Part shown: in pieces, positions 55,166 to 64,000 of the stretch | Layout: the number at the start of each line of letters is the position of its first letter | Position numbering within the stretch: the stretch's first letter is position 1 | From: Moraxellaceae bacterium | Lineage (GTDB): Bacteria; Pseudomonadota; Gammaproteobacteria; Pseudomonadales; Moraxellaceae | Assembly: GCA_030646295.1 (NCBI GenBank) | Contig: JAUSND010000025.1 | Span: 62,001-126,000, forward strand | Length of the DNA stretch: 64,000 nt | Direction of reading: 5' to 3' | Translations under genes and position numbers: made by a program | Notes under the pieces: generated by a model | The model's input: the letters and a program-made list of their open reading frames with translations, nothing else | The model's database searches: none | Told to the model about the DNA's origin: nothing

Positions 55166-57097
55166 TCATGGCTTCGGAGCAGGTGCCGGAGCCGGTGGCT
55201 GGCTTGCTGCGGGCGGCTGGTCGGCACGCTCCCACTTCTTCTCGTCGGGATCGTATTGGATGACCACCTCTTCCTGACCCTCCACATCGATCACCACGCG
55301 CCGGTCCGGCTGCAGGCAATCAATCAGCCCCTTGGTGGCGGTATCGCCCGAGCAGTTCGCACCGGTCACCGGATCGTCTTCGCCATGACCCTGAGCCGTC
55401 ACCTGATCAAACGGCAGGCCCTTGCTGACCAGATGATCACGCACGGTCTGGGCACGTCGTTCGGACAGTCGCTGGTTGTACGTATCGGCGCCAAGGCGGT
55501 CGGTATAGCCGTGCACATTGATCGTGCGATCCTTGTGTTTGGCATGCGCCATGAGCCCCTCCACCAGACCATCCAGTGACTGGCGACCGGCGGCAGACAA
55601 CTCGGCCTTGTCAAAGGCAAACAGGGTATCGGCTTTCAGGGTGAAACTTTCCAGACGACGACGCTTGGGCAGTGGCGTTACCGGACGGTCCGCCGGCTTG
55701 ACCAGTTTCTGCGGCATGTCGAGTGCGCAATACACGCGGTCCTTGTCGTCCAGCAGATCCTCATCATCTTCACCAAGACCATCGCTGCCGATCGACTTCA
55801 GCTGCAGGGTTTCAAGCAGATGCCCCGTCGGTGCCAGCACACGTGCATAGGCCACTTCCAGATCCGCCTCGGAAATCAGATAGGTACGGCGCGCATCGTA
55901 AAGTTCGTTTTCACTGTCGAGCAGATCCAGCAAGGTACGCTGTCCGATATCAAACTGCTTGCGGTAGGCATCACGCGCCTTGGCGGTGGCCAACTGATGC
56001 TGATCCTGCGACAGCAACTGGTCCTGCAGCTTGCTGGTATCGTTCCAGGCAATGCGGGTGGTCTGGCGCAAGTCGCGACAGACCTTGTCGCGCAGATCGT
56101 AGGACTCGTACAGTTTTTCGTTGTATTGCCGTACCCGTGCACGATCCGACCCACCGTTGAACAGGTTGTAGTTCAGCATCAGCTCCAGCCTGCCACGGGT
56201 TTCACGATCCATCAGGTTGTCGACATTGCGGTCATGCATGACACTGGCCTGCAAGGCCAGCGTCGGCCAGTAGGCGCCCTGTTTTGATTTAAGCTCGGCG
56301 CGTGCAGCACGTATGTTTTCGAGTGCGGCATTCATTTCCGGTGCCTGCCGGAAAGCCCCCTGCACCAGCTCGTCATTGGTCGGCAGCTTGCCGACAAACG
56401 ATGCCGGGTCCTGAAGGGGTTCTGGCGGCTTCTGGCCGATAATGCGTTCGAACCGGGCGCTGACGTCATGCAGGTTGGACGATTCGGTCAGCAGGTTTGA
56501 CTCTGCCAGGGCCAGACGACCACCGGCCTGCTCAAGATCCACGCCACGACCAATGCCCGCTTCCACACGCTGGCGCACGTGCTCGTAGACTTCCTTGTGG
56601 GCTGCATAGTTGTCGCTGGCCAGAGCAGTCAGCTTGCGATACTTCACGACATCCAGATACGCGCGCGTGGCTTCGAGGGCAGCATCTTCAGCCGTCGTCA
56701 GCAACTCGTAATAACGCACACGCTTTGCATACTTCAGGCGCCCGACTTCCTTCGTGGTGGCAAAGCCGTCAAACAGCAATTGCCGCAACGTCAGTGCGCC
56801 GCCATCAACATTGTAGGTATCCAGCCGGTCAGGCAGTGCGCCGGGACTGAGATCCCGCTGTTCAAGGGTTTCCGACCCGATATAGCCACGCAGGTCCAGA
56901 CGGGGATAGAGTCCGCCACGCGCCACTTTCACTTCCTCGCTGGCAGCCGTCATGGCGTGATACCGGGCAACCACTTCCGGATTGCGCATGACCGACTCTT
57001 CAACTGCCCCGGACAAGGTTGAAACGTCGGCAGCGAGAGTGTGACCCGCCACCAGGAAGGTGACGACAATCGCCACCCATCGCAGCAATCTGCTCAT
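55166..57097 (-). CDS. TolC-family outer-membrane channel fused to an OmpA peptidoglycan-binding domain
   Basis: 643-residue protein. After a signal peptide (WVAIVVTFLVAGHTLA) comes a TolC-type exporter with two repeats (AVEESVMRNPEVVARYHAM; RQAPEMNAALENIRAARAEL) to about residue 430. An OmpA-like domain spans about 482-607 with VHGYTDRLGADTYNQRLSERRA, including the Asp and Arg that bind diaminopimelate. The tail is Pro/Ala-rich. The ATG at 57097 has AGGAG five bases upstream. It is divergent from LapG- and LapD-like genes, so it probably is the LapE/AggA channel for a large adhesin, anchored to the cell wall. No adhesin or type I ABC exporter is in the window. Confidence 0.88.
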   Translation of the reverse strand: MSRLLRWVAIVVTFLVAGHTLAADVSTLSGAVEESVMRNPEVVARYHAMTAASEEVKVARGGLYPRLDLRGYIGSETLEQRDLSPGALPDRLDTYNVDGGALTLRQLLFDGFATTKEVGRLKYAKRVRYYELLTTAEDAALEATRAYLDVVKYRKLTALASDNYAAHKEVYEHVRQRVEAGIGRGVDLEQAGGRLALAESNLLTESSNLHDVSARFERIIGQKPPEPLQDPASFVGKLPTNDELVQGAFRQAPEMNAALENIRAARAELKSKQGAYWPTLALQASVMHDRNVDNLMDRETRGRLELMLNYNLFNGGSDRARVRQYNEKLYESYDLRDKVCRDLRQTTRIAWNDTSKLQDQLLSQDQHQLATAKARDAYRKQFDIGQRTLLDLLDSENELYDARRTYLISEADLEVAYARVLAPTGHLLETLQLKSIGSDGLGEDDEDLLDDKDRVYCALDMPQKLVKPADRPVTPLPKRRRLESFTLKADTLFAFDKAELSAAGRQSLDGLVEGLMAHAKHKDRTINVHGYTDRLGADTYNQRLSERRAQTVRDHLVSKGLPFDQVTAQGHGEDDPVTGANCSGDTATKGLIDCLQPDRRVVIDVEGQEEVVIQYDPDEKKWERADQPPAASQPPAPAPAPKP

Positions 57098-57274
57098 GAT
57101 GCTCTCCTTATGAACAACCGGGATAAGCAAGCTCCGGCTTATCCCATTGATTAACCTCCCCCATGCAAAAATATCTGGCAAAAAAGTGATGACCTGCAGC
57201 AGAAGTAATAGACCAGCATGAAAATGCTGCAAGGTGACGCAGGCGACCTACACTGAAAAAAACGTAAAACACTG

Positions 57275-57301
57275 CCGTTTGACAAAAAATCTGACAAACG
57301 G
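57275..57301. repeat. Inverted repeat in the tolC-lapG intergenic region
   Basis: CCGTTTG (57275-57281) and CAAACGG (57295-57301) with 13 A-rich bases between. TGACAAA-like half sites are visible in the same stretch. The 220-base divergent region should hold both promoters; this repeat could be an operator near the lapG start. Confidence 0.45.
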
Positions 57302-57317
57302 AAAGGCGGGGCTTCGC

Positions 57318-58031
57318 ATGCAGCAGAAGCGGGTGGTGGGTGCGCGTCCATGGTTACTGCCACTGTCGCCGCACATACGGTGTCTGTGGTTGATGGCCGC
57401 TTCAATTTTCCTCGTGCTGCCGTGGCTGCCGGGAAACGCGATGGATCTTCTCCGCCTGCAACAAACCGTATTGCAACGGAACGGGAGTGAGGGCGCAGAA
57501 AGGGTTCAGCAACTGCAGCGGCAGATTCCCCAGTGGCAGTCATTGCCCGAAAAGGAAAAACTCATGCGCGTGAATGATTTTTTCAATCGGCTGCTGCAGT
57601 TTGAAAGCGATGCCTCGCTGTGGAAACAAGCCGACTTCTGGGCGACGCCAGGCGAGACCCTCGGGCTGGGCGCCGGCGACTGCGAAGATTTCACCATCAT
57701 CAAGTACTTCACCCTGAAAATGCTGGGCATCCCGGTGCAACGCATGCGGCTGACCTATGTGCGCGCACGTATCGGCGGCCCGCTGAGCAACATCACGCAG
57801 GCGCACATGGTACTGACCTATTACGCCACGCCGGATGCACAACCACTCGTGCTGGACAATCTCCTCAATGAAATCCGCCCGGCAGCACGACGACCGGATC
57901 TGGAGCCGGTTTTCAGCTTCAACAGCGATGGCGTATGGGCGGGAGGAGGCAGTGCACCGGCCTCGCCCGTTGAACGACTGTCGCGCTGGACCGGATTGCT
58001 GGAACGCATGCAACAGGAAGGCTCGTTATGA
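57318..58031 (+). CDS. lapG: LapG-like periplasmic cysteine protease
   Basis: 237-residue transglutaminase-like protease that in Pseudomonas cuts the LapA adhesin from the cell surface when c-di-GMP falls. Catalytic Cys122 (GAGDCEDF), His163 (QAHMVL) and Asp180 (VLDNL) fit the C-H-D triad. A membrane or signal segment (LWLMAASIFLVLPWLPG) precedes the mature domain. The ATG at 57318 follows GGCGGGG; a GTG at 57234 would add a non-family extension. It overlaps the lapD start by four bases. Confidence 0.9.
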   Translation: MQQKRVVGARPWLLPLSPHIRCLWLMAASIFLVLPWLPGNAMDLLRLQQTVLQRNGSEGAERVQQLQRQIPQWQSLPEKEKLMRVNDFFNRLLQFESDASLWKQADFWATPGETLGLGAGDCEDFTIIKYFTLKMLGIPVQRMRLTYVRARIGGPLSNITQAHMVLTYYATPDAQPLVLDNLLNEIRPAARRPDLEPVFSFNSDGVWAGGGSAPASPVERLSRWTGLLERMQQEGSL

Positions 58032-59968
58032 AACATGAAAATGGCATGTCACTTTTCAGGCGTCTGTGGCTGGTGGTGCTGCTGACGACGGTGTTTGCTT
58101 TTCTTGGCAGCTTTGTCGTCAGCATGCTGACGGCGCGCGATTATCTCGAGCAACAGCTTTACACACAGAGCATGGATAATGCGGCATCACTGGCACTGTC
58201 CATGTCGCAACAAGGACAGGACCCCGCCATGCAGGAACTGCTGGTGAGTGCACTGTTTGACAGCGGCCATTTCCGTCACGTCACGTTTCGTGCAGTCGAT
58301 GACCGCATCGTTGTGGAGCGTCACAACAATGCACGCACGGATACCGTACCGGCCTGGTTCACCGGACTGTTTTCCATCCAGGCGCGCCCGGGCGAAGCGC
58401 TGGTGTCGAACGGCTGGCAACAGGCCGGCAAGGTCACGCTGGTGGCCGATACCCGTTTTGCCTATGCCGCACTGTGGTCCGGTGCCCTGCACCTGCTGCT
58501 CTGGATCTCGGGCGCCGGCCTGCTCACCGGAGGACTGGGCAGCCTGATGCTGCGCACCATCCGCCAGCCACTGGACCGCGTGGTGGAACAGGCCGACGCC
58601 ATCACGGAACGACGCTTCATCACGATTGATGTCCCGAGGATTCCCGAACTCACCGCCATGGTGAAAGCACTCAACTCCATGGTGGAGCGACTGAAGGCCA
58701 TGTTTGCCGAGGAAGCCGCCCGCATTCAGGCACTGCAGCAGCAAGCCAACGGCGACCCGCTGACCGGCCTGGCCAACCGTCTCTGGTTTGATTCACGCCT
58801 GGAGGCGGCTCTGCACGAGGAAGATGCCACTGACCGGGGAGCACTGCTGTGGCTGCACATCCATGCCCTGCAGGCACTGAACGACAAGCTGGGCCATGAG
58901 GGCTGTGATGCCCTGTTGCGCGACATTGCCCAGGTGTGGCGCAACACCACCGCCAACCATCATGAGCGTGTTGCTGCGCGCCCGGCAGGTGGAGAGTTCA
59001 TGCTGCTCTGTCCTGGACTGGAGCTGGATGCCGCACAACGGCTTGGCGAACAGCTGGCCGCCCAGGTGACCAGCCTGATGGACAGCCAGTACAGCCTAAA
59101 CGGCAACCTGCTGCATGTCGGCATCGCCCTCTACCGGCATGGCCAGACACCGGCACAGGCGCGGGAGTGCGCCGAACAGGCGCTGCTCGCCGCCATCAAC
59201 TCCGGCGACAATGCGGTCGCCGTGCAGCAGGTAGCGGCACGTGACAGTGATGACATGCCCTGGCAGACCTTGCTGACCCAGGGCATCCGCGAACACGCCT
59301 TCTTCCTGCAGGCCTTCCCGGTGATTCATCAGGATGGTCGCCGCCTGCATGACGAGATGGCACTGCGCCTGCGCCATCCGGACACCGGCGCCGAGCTGGC
59401 CGCCGGGCGCTTCATGCCGTTTGCCACCCGCATGGGCATGACGCCGGCACTGGATCTGGAGGCCTGCCGGCAAGCGATGCTGATGCAGGGGACGTCACCC
59501 CACCCGATCGCACTCAACCTGTCGATTGAGTCCGCACAATCAGCCGACTTCCTGGAGGCGCTGGTCGCCCTGCTGCGTGCCGACCCGGACACGGCGCGAC
59601 AGTTGTGGTTCGAGGTCAGCGAGCACGGACTGAGCGGCGAGCTGTCTACCCTGCGCCAGCTGACGGACCGCTTGCGGCCGCTGGACTGCCATGTCGGGAT
59701 TGACCATTTTGGCCGCCACTTCAGCAGCCTGCCGCACCTGCATGACCTCGGACTGGACTACCTCAAGATAGACAGCAGCCTGATCAGCGGGATTGATGCC
59801 AGCCCCGGCAATCAGGCCGTCGTGAAAGCCATTGCCAGCATTGCCGGCGGGCTGGGTTTGCTCACCATTGCCGAACGCGTGCAGACTGCCGCCGAACGAC
59901 AGGTGCTTGCCGAGCTGGGTGTCTCCGGGCTGACCGGTCCGGTCGTGACAGCACCGGGGCGGCGCTAG
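58028..59968 (+). CDS. lapD: LapD-like c-di-GMP receptor with degenerate GGDEF and EAL domains
   Basis: 646-residue inner-membrane protein. The N-terminus has a helix (LWLVVLLTTVFAFLGSFVV), a LapD/MoxY periplasmic domain, a second helix and a HAMP linker. The GGDEF motif is broken (RPAGGEF), and the EAL motif reads DEMALRLR, so enzyme activity is unlikely and a receptor role fits. LapD holds LapG in the periplasm when it binds c-di-GMP. Both genes overlap by four bases. Confidence 0.9.
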   Translation: MKHENGMSLFRRLWLVVLLTTVFAFLGSFVVSMLTARDYLEQQLYTQSMDNAASLALSMSQQGQDPAMQELLVSALFDSGHFRHVTFRAVDDRIVVERHNNARTDTVPAWFTGLFSIQARPGEALVSNGWQQAGKVTLVADTRFAYAALWSGALHLLLWISGAGLLTGGLGSLMLRTIRQPLDRVVEQADAITERRFITIDVPRIPELTAMVKALNSMVERLKAMFAEEAARIQALQQQANGDPLTGLANRLWFDSRLEAALHEEDATDRGALLWLHIHALQALNDKLGHEGCDALLRDIAQVWRNTTANHHERVAARPAGGEFMLLCPGLELDAAQRLGEQLAAQVTSLMDSQYSLNGNLLHVGIALYRHGQTPAQARECAEQALLAAINSGDNAVAVQQVAARDSDDMPWQTLLTQGIREHAFFLQAFPVIHQDGRRLHDEMALRLRHPDTGAELAAGRFMPFATRMGMTPALDLEACRQAMLMQGTSPHPIALNLSIESAQSADFLEALVALLRADPDTARQLWFEVSEHGLSGELSTLRQLTDRLRPLDCHVGIDHFGRHFSSLPHLHDLGLDYLKIDSSLISGIDASPGNQAVVKAIASIAGGLGLLTIAERVQTAAERQVLAELGVSGLTGPVVTAPGRR

Positions 59969-59974
59969 CCGGTA

Positions 59975-60562
59975 CTAGAAACTGAAATTGACGCCCGTCC
60001 ACCAGGCCGTCATGCGGTCAATCTCGGTTGTGGCCACACCGGCTGCACCGACCAGGCCCTGCTGCGTTGCCTCAAGGCCCACCTGGCTGGCGCGCACGCC
60101 CAGTTCCAGCTCCACCCTGGGGCCGAATCCCATGCTCAGACCGGTGCGCACGCCATACTGCAACCCGCTGTCGCTGCCGCTGTTATAGAAGGGCTGGCTG
60201 GCCATATCCAGTGAGCCGTAACCCAGCTCAAGACCACCAAAAGCGCGCAAGCGGTTTTCGGCCCCCTGCCAGAGCGGCACCAGGCGGACATAGCCCACAT
60301 TGAACAGCTTCATGCGGTTGTCATTGCCCAGGTCATAGGCAACATAGTCGAACATGAAGCGGGAATTGCCACCCGGCGTGCCCGCCCCCACCATCAACCC
60401 CACATAGCCATCCGTCTCCAGACTGCCACCCGAGATCTCGACACCATTGACCGCCTGCCGGTAATCGAGACTCTGCTCACCGTACTGCAGACCGAGTATC
60501 AGGTCGGCCCGGGCCGTTGCGGCCGTGGCCGCTATCGCCAGTGCAATCAGCAGACGCTTCAT
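59975..60562 (-). CDS. Outer-membrane beta-barrel protein
   Basis: 195-residue exported protein. A signal peptide (LLIALAIAATAATARA) is followed by many short strands with Gly-rich turns (GGLELGYGSL, GVRTGLSMGFG), and the chain ends in WTGVNFSF with a terminal Phe. It resembles small OmpA/OmpW-like barrels of unknown role. It is convergent with lapD, six bases away. No link to the Lap system is shown. Confidence 0.75.
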   Translation of the reverse strand: MKRLLIALAIAATAATARADLILGLQYGEQSLDYRQAVNGVEISGGSLETDGYVGLMVGAGTPGGNSRFMFDYVAYDLGNDNRMKLFNVGYVRLVPLWQGAENRLRAFGGLELGYGSLDMASQPFYNSGSDSGLQYGVRTGLSMGFGPRVELELGVRASQVGLEATQQGLVGAAGVATTEIDRMTAWWTGVNFSF

Positions 60563-60608
60563 AATCCCTCTCCAGGCTTGTTTTTTGTCAGTCTAGACCC
60601 GATCCGCT

Positions 60609-61274
60609 TCACCGCACATCCTGGCGCAAAGACATCACCGGCCAGCTGTTGGCGGCGGCATGGGCACGCAGGGCCTCGTCCGGATCCACCGCGACCGGAT
60701 GCGTGGCAAATTCCAGCAGGGGAATGTCGTTGCGCGAATCGGAATAGAACCAGCAGCCCTCGGCCGATTCATTGTTCAGGTTCAGCCACTCCTGCAGGCG
60801 ATCAATCTTGCCATGCTGGTAGCAGGGAATGCCGGCCACCTTGCCGGTATAGCGGCCACTCTTCATTTCCGGCTCGGTGGCAATCAGCTCGTCCACGCCC
60901 AGCTCACGGGCAATCGGGCCAGTGATGAAGCGGTTGGTGGCGGTAATGATGAGCAGGCGGTGCCCGGCCTCACGATGCCTTGCCAGCAGCTCGCGCCCCT
61001 TGGGCAGGATCATCTGCGCGACCTTCTGGGCCATGAATCCGGCGTGCCAGGCTGCCAGTGTGGCCGCATCCTCGCGTGCCAGCACCGAGAAGACGAACTC
61101 GCTGTAGGCAATCACGTCCAGCTCGCCACGGCAGTAGTCGCTGTAGAAACGGTCGTTCTCGGCCTTGTACCAGACGCCGTCGACATGGCCCTGCTCAACC
61201 AGATACTCCCCCCAGGCGTGATCGGAATCGCCGGCCAGCAGGGTGTTGTCGAGATCAAAGATGGCAAGGGTCAT
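60609..61274 (-). CDS. HAD-IB family phosphatase
   Basis: 221-residue HAD hydrolase. Motif I is IFDLDNTLLAGDSD, motif II a Thr in LIITATNRF, and motif III/IV the YSDSRNDIPLLE stretch. The subfamily IB includes phosphoserine- and histidinol-phosphatase-like enzymes; the true substrate is not known. The ATG at 61274 has GGAGA upstream. Divergent from rppH, next to ptsP as in Pseudomonas (PA0335-0337). Confidence 0.88.
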   Translation of the reverse strand: MTLAIFDLDNTLLAGDSDHAWGEYLVEQGHVDGVWYKAENDRFYSDYCRGELDVIAYSEFVFSVLAREDAATLAAWHAGFMAQKVAQMILPKGRELLARHREAGHRLLIITATNRFITGPIARELGVDELIATEPEMKSGRYTGKVAGIPCYQHGKIDRLQEWLNLNNESAEGCWFYSDSRNDIPLLEFATHPVAVDPDEALRAHAAANSWPVMSLRQDVR

Positions 61275-61445
61275 GGCAGTCTCCGGAAACAGGGTCGGCA
61301 TGATAACGCACCGCGCTGCCGACCCCCACCCTGAGGCCCCGCCCCGGCCGGATCGACAAAAATAAACGCTCCCGCGCTTGCTCCTGCCGCCATGCCTAGA
61401 GTATTTATAAAACAAGAACTTGAACGCTTTTCTTGAGACCAAGCC

Positions 61446-61925
61446 ATGATCGACGCCGATGGCTTCCGCCCCAATGTGGGCATCATTCTCGCCAACCCCC
61501 AGGGCCAGGTGCTGTGGGCACGGCGAACGGGCCATGACGCCTGGCAATTCCCCCAGGGCGGCATCATCGAAAACGAGTCGCCCGAAGAGGCCATGTTTCG
61601 TGAGCTGTGGGAGGAAGTCGGGCTGGAAGTGCCCGATGTACGCATCATTTCCAGTACCCGCGGGTGGCTGCGCTACCGGCTGCCCCGCCGCTTTGTGCGC
61701 AATGACGGACAAGTGCCGGTCTGCATCGGCCAGAAACAGAAATGGTTTCTGCTGCAGCTGGAAAGCGACGACAACCGGGTCGACCTCACCCGCTCGCACC
61801 CGGCCGAGTTTGATGGCTGGCGCTGGGTGAGCTACTGGTATCCGCTGAATCAGGTGGTGTCCTTCAAGCGGGAAGTGTATCGCCGCGCACTGATGGAGCT
61901 GGCGCCGCGCCTGCCGCTGCGCTAA
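61446..61925 (+). CDS. rppH: RNA pyrophosphohydrolase RppH
   Basis: 159-residue Nudix enzyme that removes pyrophosphate from 5'-triphosphate RNA and starts mRNA decay. The Nudix box is [22 protein letters not shown]. Start [15 protein letters not shown] and the LPRRFVR segment are diagnostic. It is followed by ptsP after 45 bases and likely co-transcribed. Confidence 0.95.
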   Translation: MIDADGFRPNVGIILANPQGQVLWARRTGHDAWQFPQGGIIENESPEEAMFRELWEEVGLEVPDVRIISSTRGWLRYRLPRRFVRNDGQVPVCIGQKQKWFLLQLESDDNRVDLTRSHPAEFDGWRWVSYWYPLNQVVSFKREVYRRALMELAPRLPLR

Positions 61926-61970
61926 GGCTGTTATTTATCGAGCAGGCGGTTAGCCGCCCCGGAACAAGCG

Positions 61971-64000
61971 ATGCTGCTGGACAGGTTGCGCAAGATTGTA
62001 CAGGACGTGGACTCCGCGCCGAACTTCACGGCAGCGCTGGATACCATGGTCACCAGTGTGCGCGAAACCATGGGCACCGAGGTCTGCTCCGTCTACCTGC
62101 TCGATGACAAGACCAACCGCTACCTGCTGATGTCGACCGAAGGCCTCAACCCCGAGTCGGTCGGCACCGTGTCGCTGGCATGGAACGAAGGACTCGTCGG
62201 CCTGTGTGGCGCACGCGAGGAACCGATCAATCTCGACAATGCTTCCGCCCACCCGAAATACCATTACCTGCCCGAAACCGGCGAAGAAAAATACAACTCC
62301 TTTCTCGGCGCACCGATCATGCACCGGCGCAAGGTGCTGGGTGTGCTGGTGGTGCAGCAGCGCGACAACCGCAAGTTTGACGAAGCCGAAGAAGCGTTTC
62401 TGGTCACGCTGTCGGCGCAGTTGTCCGGCGTAGTGGCCCATGCAAAAGCCATCGGCACGCTGGAAGTGTCACGCACGGCGCCACGCAGCAATGTGACCCG
62501 CATTTTCACCGGCATTGCCGGCTCCAGCGGTATCGTGATCGGCCGCGCCGTGGTCATGTATCCGCCCGCCGACATTGATTCGGTACCGGACCGCATCGCC
62601 GAAGATGTCGACGCCGAAATCGGCCTGCTGGAGCAGGCCGTTGCCTCCGTGCGTCAGGAAATCAGCGACCTCAATGAAAAGATGGTCAACACGCTGATGC
62701 CCGAGGAGCGTGCGCTGTTCGATGTCTACCTGCGCATGCTGGATGACAACGCACTGCCCAGTGAAATCATTGAACACATTAACGCCGGCAACTGGGCACA
62801 GGGTGCGCTGCGTGAAGTGATCGAGGCGCACATGCAGACCTTCGCGGTAATGGATGATCCTTATCTGCGCGAACGCATGGCCGACGTGCGTGACCTCGGC
62901 CTGCGCATTCTGGCCCACCTGCAAAAACAGGAAGGCTCCGGCCTGCGTGATTTTCCGGACAAGTCCATTCTGGTCGGCGAAGACATCACCACGGCCATGC
63001 TGGTGGAAACACCGCTCGACAAGATTGCCGGCATTGTCACCGTGGCCGGTGCCGCCAATTCGCACATGGCGATTGTGGCGCGCGCCCTCGGCCTGCCCAC
63101 CGTGGTCGGCGTTGGTGATCTGCCGGTAACGCAGCTCGACGACACCGAAATGATTGTGGATGCCTATCAGGGCCGCGTGTATGTGCAGCCATCGCGTCTG
63201 CTGCGCACGCGCTACAAGGAAATCATCAGGGAAGAGCGCCAGCTGATCGCCGGACTGGACGCCTACAAGAACCTGCCTGCCGAAACACCGGACGGCCATC
63301 GTATCGCCCTGTACGTGAATACCGGCCTGATGGTTGACGTGGCACGCGGCAAGGATCGCGGCGCCGAAGGTGTCGGCCTCTACCGTACCGAAATTCCCTT
63401 CATGCTGCGCGAACGCTTTCCTGGCGAAGAAGAGCAACGCGCCATTTACCGCCAGCAGCTCGAAGCATTCTCGCCGGCCCCGGTCACCATGCGCACACTG
63501 GACATCGGTGGCGACAAGGACCTGCCCTACTTCCCGATCAAGGAAGACAACCCGGCACTCGGCTGGCGCGGCATCCGCATCACACTCGATCATCCGGAAA
63601 TTTTCATGGTACAGATTCGCGCCATGCTGAAAGCCGCCATCGGCCTGGACAACCTGCAGGTGATGCTGCCGATGATTTCATCGGTCTTCGAGATCGAGGA
63701 AGCGCTGCACCTGATTCACCGTGCCGTCATGGAGGTACAGGAAGAGGAAGGCGTCCCGATTGTCATGCCGCGCGTGGGTGTGATGGTGGAAGTGCCGGCC
63801 ACGATATTCCAGATTGCCGACATGGCCCAGCTGGTGGATTTTGTGTCTGTGGGATCAAACGACCTCACGCAATACATGCTCGCCGTAGACCGCAACAATG
63901 CACGAGTTGCCGACATTTACACGCCATATCACCCCTCGGTGCTGCGCGCCCTGCAAATCGTGGTCGACGAAGTGCATCGCATGGGCAAGCCTGTCGGCAT
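61971..64000 (+). CDS. ptsP: Phosphoenolpyruvate-protein phosphotransferase PtsP (EI-Ntr), 3' end outside window
   Basis: First enzyme of the nitrogen phosphotransfer system, passing phosphate from PEP to NPr. A GAF domain covers about residues 1-165 (TMVTSVRETMGTEVCSVYLLD). The EI region follows with the phosphorylated His365 in ANSHMAIVARALGLPTVVG, then the PEP-binding barrel with TLDIGGDKDLPY, GWRGIRI and VSVGSNDLTQY. About 676 codons are visible; the last part including the catalytic Cys is missing. It follows rppH closely. Confidence 0.95.
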   Translation, partial: MLLDRLRKIVQDVDSAPNFTAALDTMVTSVRETMGTEVCSVYLLDDKTNRYLLMSTEGLNPESVGTVSLAWNEGLVGLCGAREEPINLDNASAHPKYHYLPETGEEKYNSFLGAPIMHRRKVLGVLVVQQRDNRKFDEAEEAFLVTLSAQLSGVVAHAKAIGTLEVSRTAPRSNVTRIFTGIAGSSGIVIGRAVVMYPPADIDSVPDRIAEDVDAEIGLLEQAVASVRQEISDLNEKMVNTLMPEERALFDVYLRMLDDNALPSEIIEHINAGNWAQGALREVIEAHMQTFAVMDDPYLRERMADVRDLGLRILAHLQKQEGSGLRDFPDKSILVGEDITTAMLVETPLDKIAGIVTVAGAANSHMAIVARALGLPTVVGVGDLPVTQLDDTEMIVDAYQGRVYVQPSRLLRTRYKEIIREERQLIAGLDAYKNLPAETPDGHRIALYVNTGLMVDVARGKDRGAEGVGLYRTEIPFMLRERFPGEEEQRAIYRQQLEAFSPAPVTMRTLDIGGDKDLPYFPIKEDNPALGWRGIRITLDHPEIFMVQIRAMLKAAIGLDNLQVMLPMISSVFEIEEALHLIHRAVMEVQEEEGVPIVMPRVGVMVEVPATIFQIADMAQLVDFVSVGSNDLTQYMLAVDRNNARVADIYTPYHPSVLRALQIVVDEVHRMGKPVG

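Noticed and set aside
1-64000. tRNA or rRNA genes, CRISPR arrays, insertion sequences, prophage, attachment sites
   Set aside because: None recognised by eye; no repeated spacers, transposase motifs or integrase genes. A covariance-model scan would be needed to exclude small RNA genes.

Overview
The window reads as chromosomal DNA of a free-living gammaproteobacterium of Pseudomonadales type, with high GC and dense coding on both strands. The gene order follows what I recall of Pseudomonas aeruginosa PA0335-PA0405. It includes lao genes, M16 proteases, rsmD, ftsYEX-rpoH, thiSG-trmB, hemW-rdgB-metWX-yggT-proC-yggS-pilTU, pyrB with a defective dihydroorotase, ruvX-yqgE, and HAD-rppH-ptsP. Start-codon choice, the pyrC-like pseudoenzyme and the pilT/pilU pair all fit this placement. 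A Moraxellaceae-like or related lineage is possible, but no rRNA gene is present to settle it. I saw no tRNA, rRNA, CRISPR array, insertion sequence or prophage.

Layout. 1-3.8 kb: a LaoABCR-like long-chain alcohol/aldehyde oxidation locus with a visible operator-promoter. 3.9-8.9 kb: a small outer-membrane barrel, then an M16-M16-rsmD-yheT operon with 4-base overlaps. 9-12.8 kb: ftsY, ftsE, ftsX and rpoH, with a perfect CIRCE (HrcA) element just before rpoH. 12.9-16.9 kb: DUF423, thiS, thiG, trmB, hemW and an EVE-domain protein. 16.9-23.9 kb: rdgB, metW, metX, a dynamin-like GTPase, yggU, yggT, proC, yggS. 24-27.1 kb: the pilus retraction ATPases pilT and pilU, and a TSUP permease. 27.2-31.3 kb: a MASE1/CHASE hybrid kinase, a zinc-finger anti-sigma-like protein, an ECF sigma factor and thpR. 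31.5-34.5 kb: a DesT/DesC/DesB-like aerobic fatty-acid desaturation locus with a paired operator over a strong promoter. 34.6-43.1 kb: pyrC-like, pyrB, ruvX, yqgE, a ketopantoate-reductase-like protein, an SDR, a methyltransferase, xth, pyrE and gshB.

43.1-51 kb is the most accessory-looking part, all on the minus strand. It holds a periplasmic binding protein with a membrane adenylate cyclase, a phospholipase D lipoprotein, and a DUF3604/HupE/PpiC trio. 51-55 kb: rho, trxA, ppx and a small secreted protein. 55-60.6 kb: biofilm control, with a TolC-OmpA fusion divergent from LapG-like protease and LapD-like c-di-GMP receptor genes, then another barrel. 60.6-64 kb: a HAD phosphatase, rppH and ptsP, the last cut by the window end.

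The best leads for undescribed biology are the TolC-OmpA fusion in the Lap locus, the PpiC-HupE-DUF3604 trio, the binding-protein/cyclase pair, and the regulatory DNA at lao, rpoH and des. All functional claims rest on motifs read by eye and recalled family knowledge; no database search was run.
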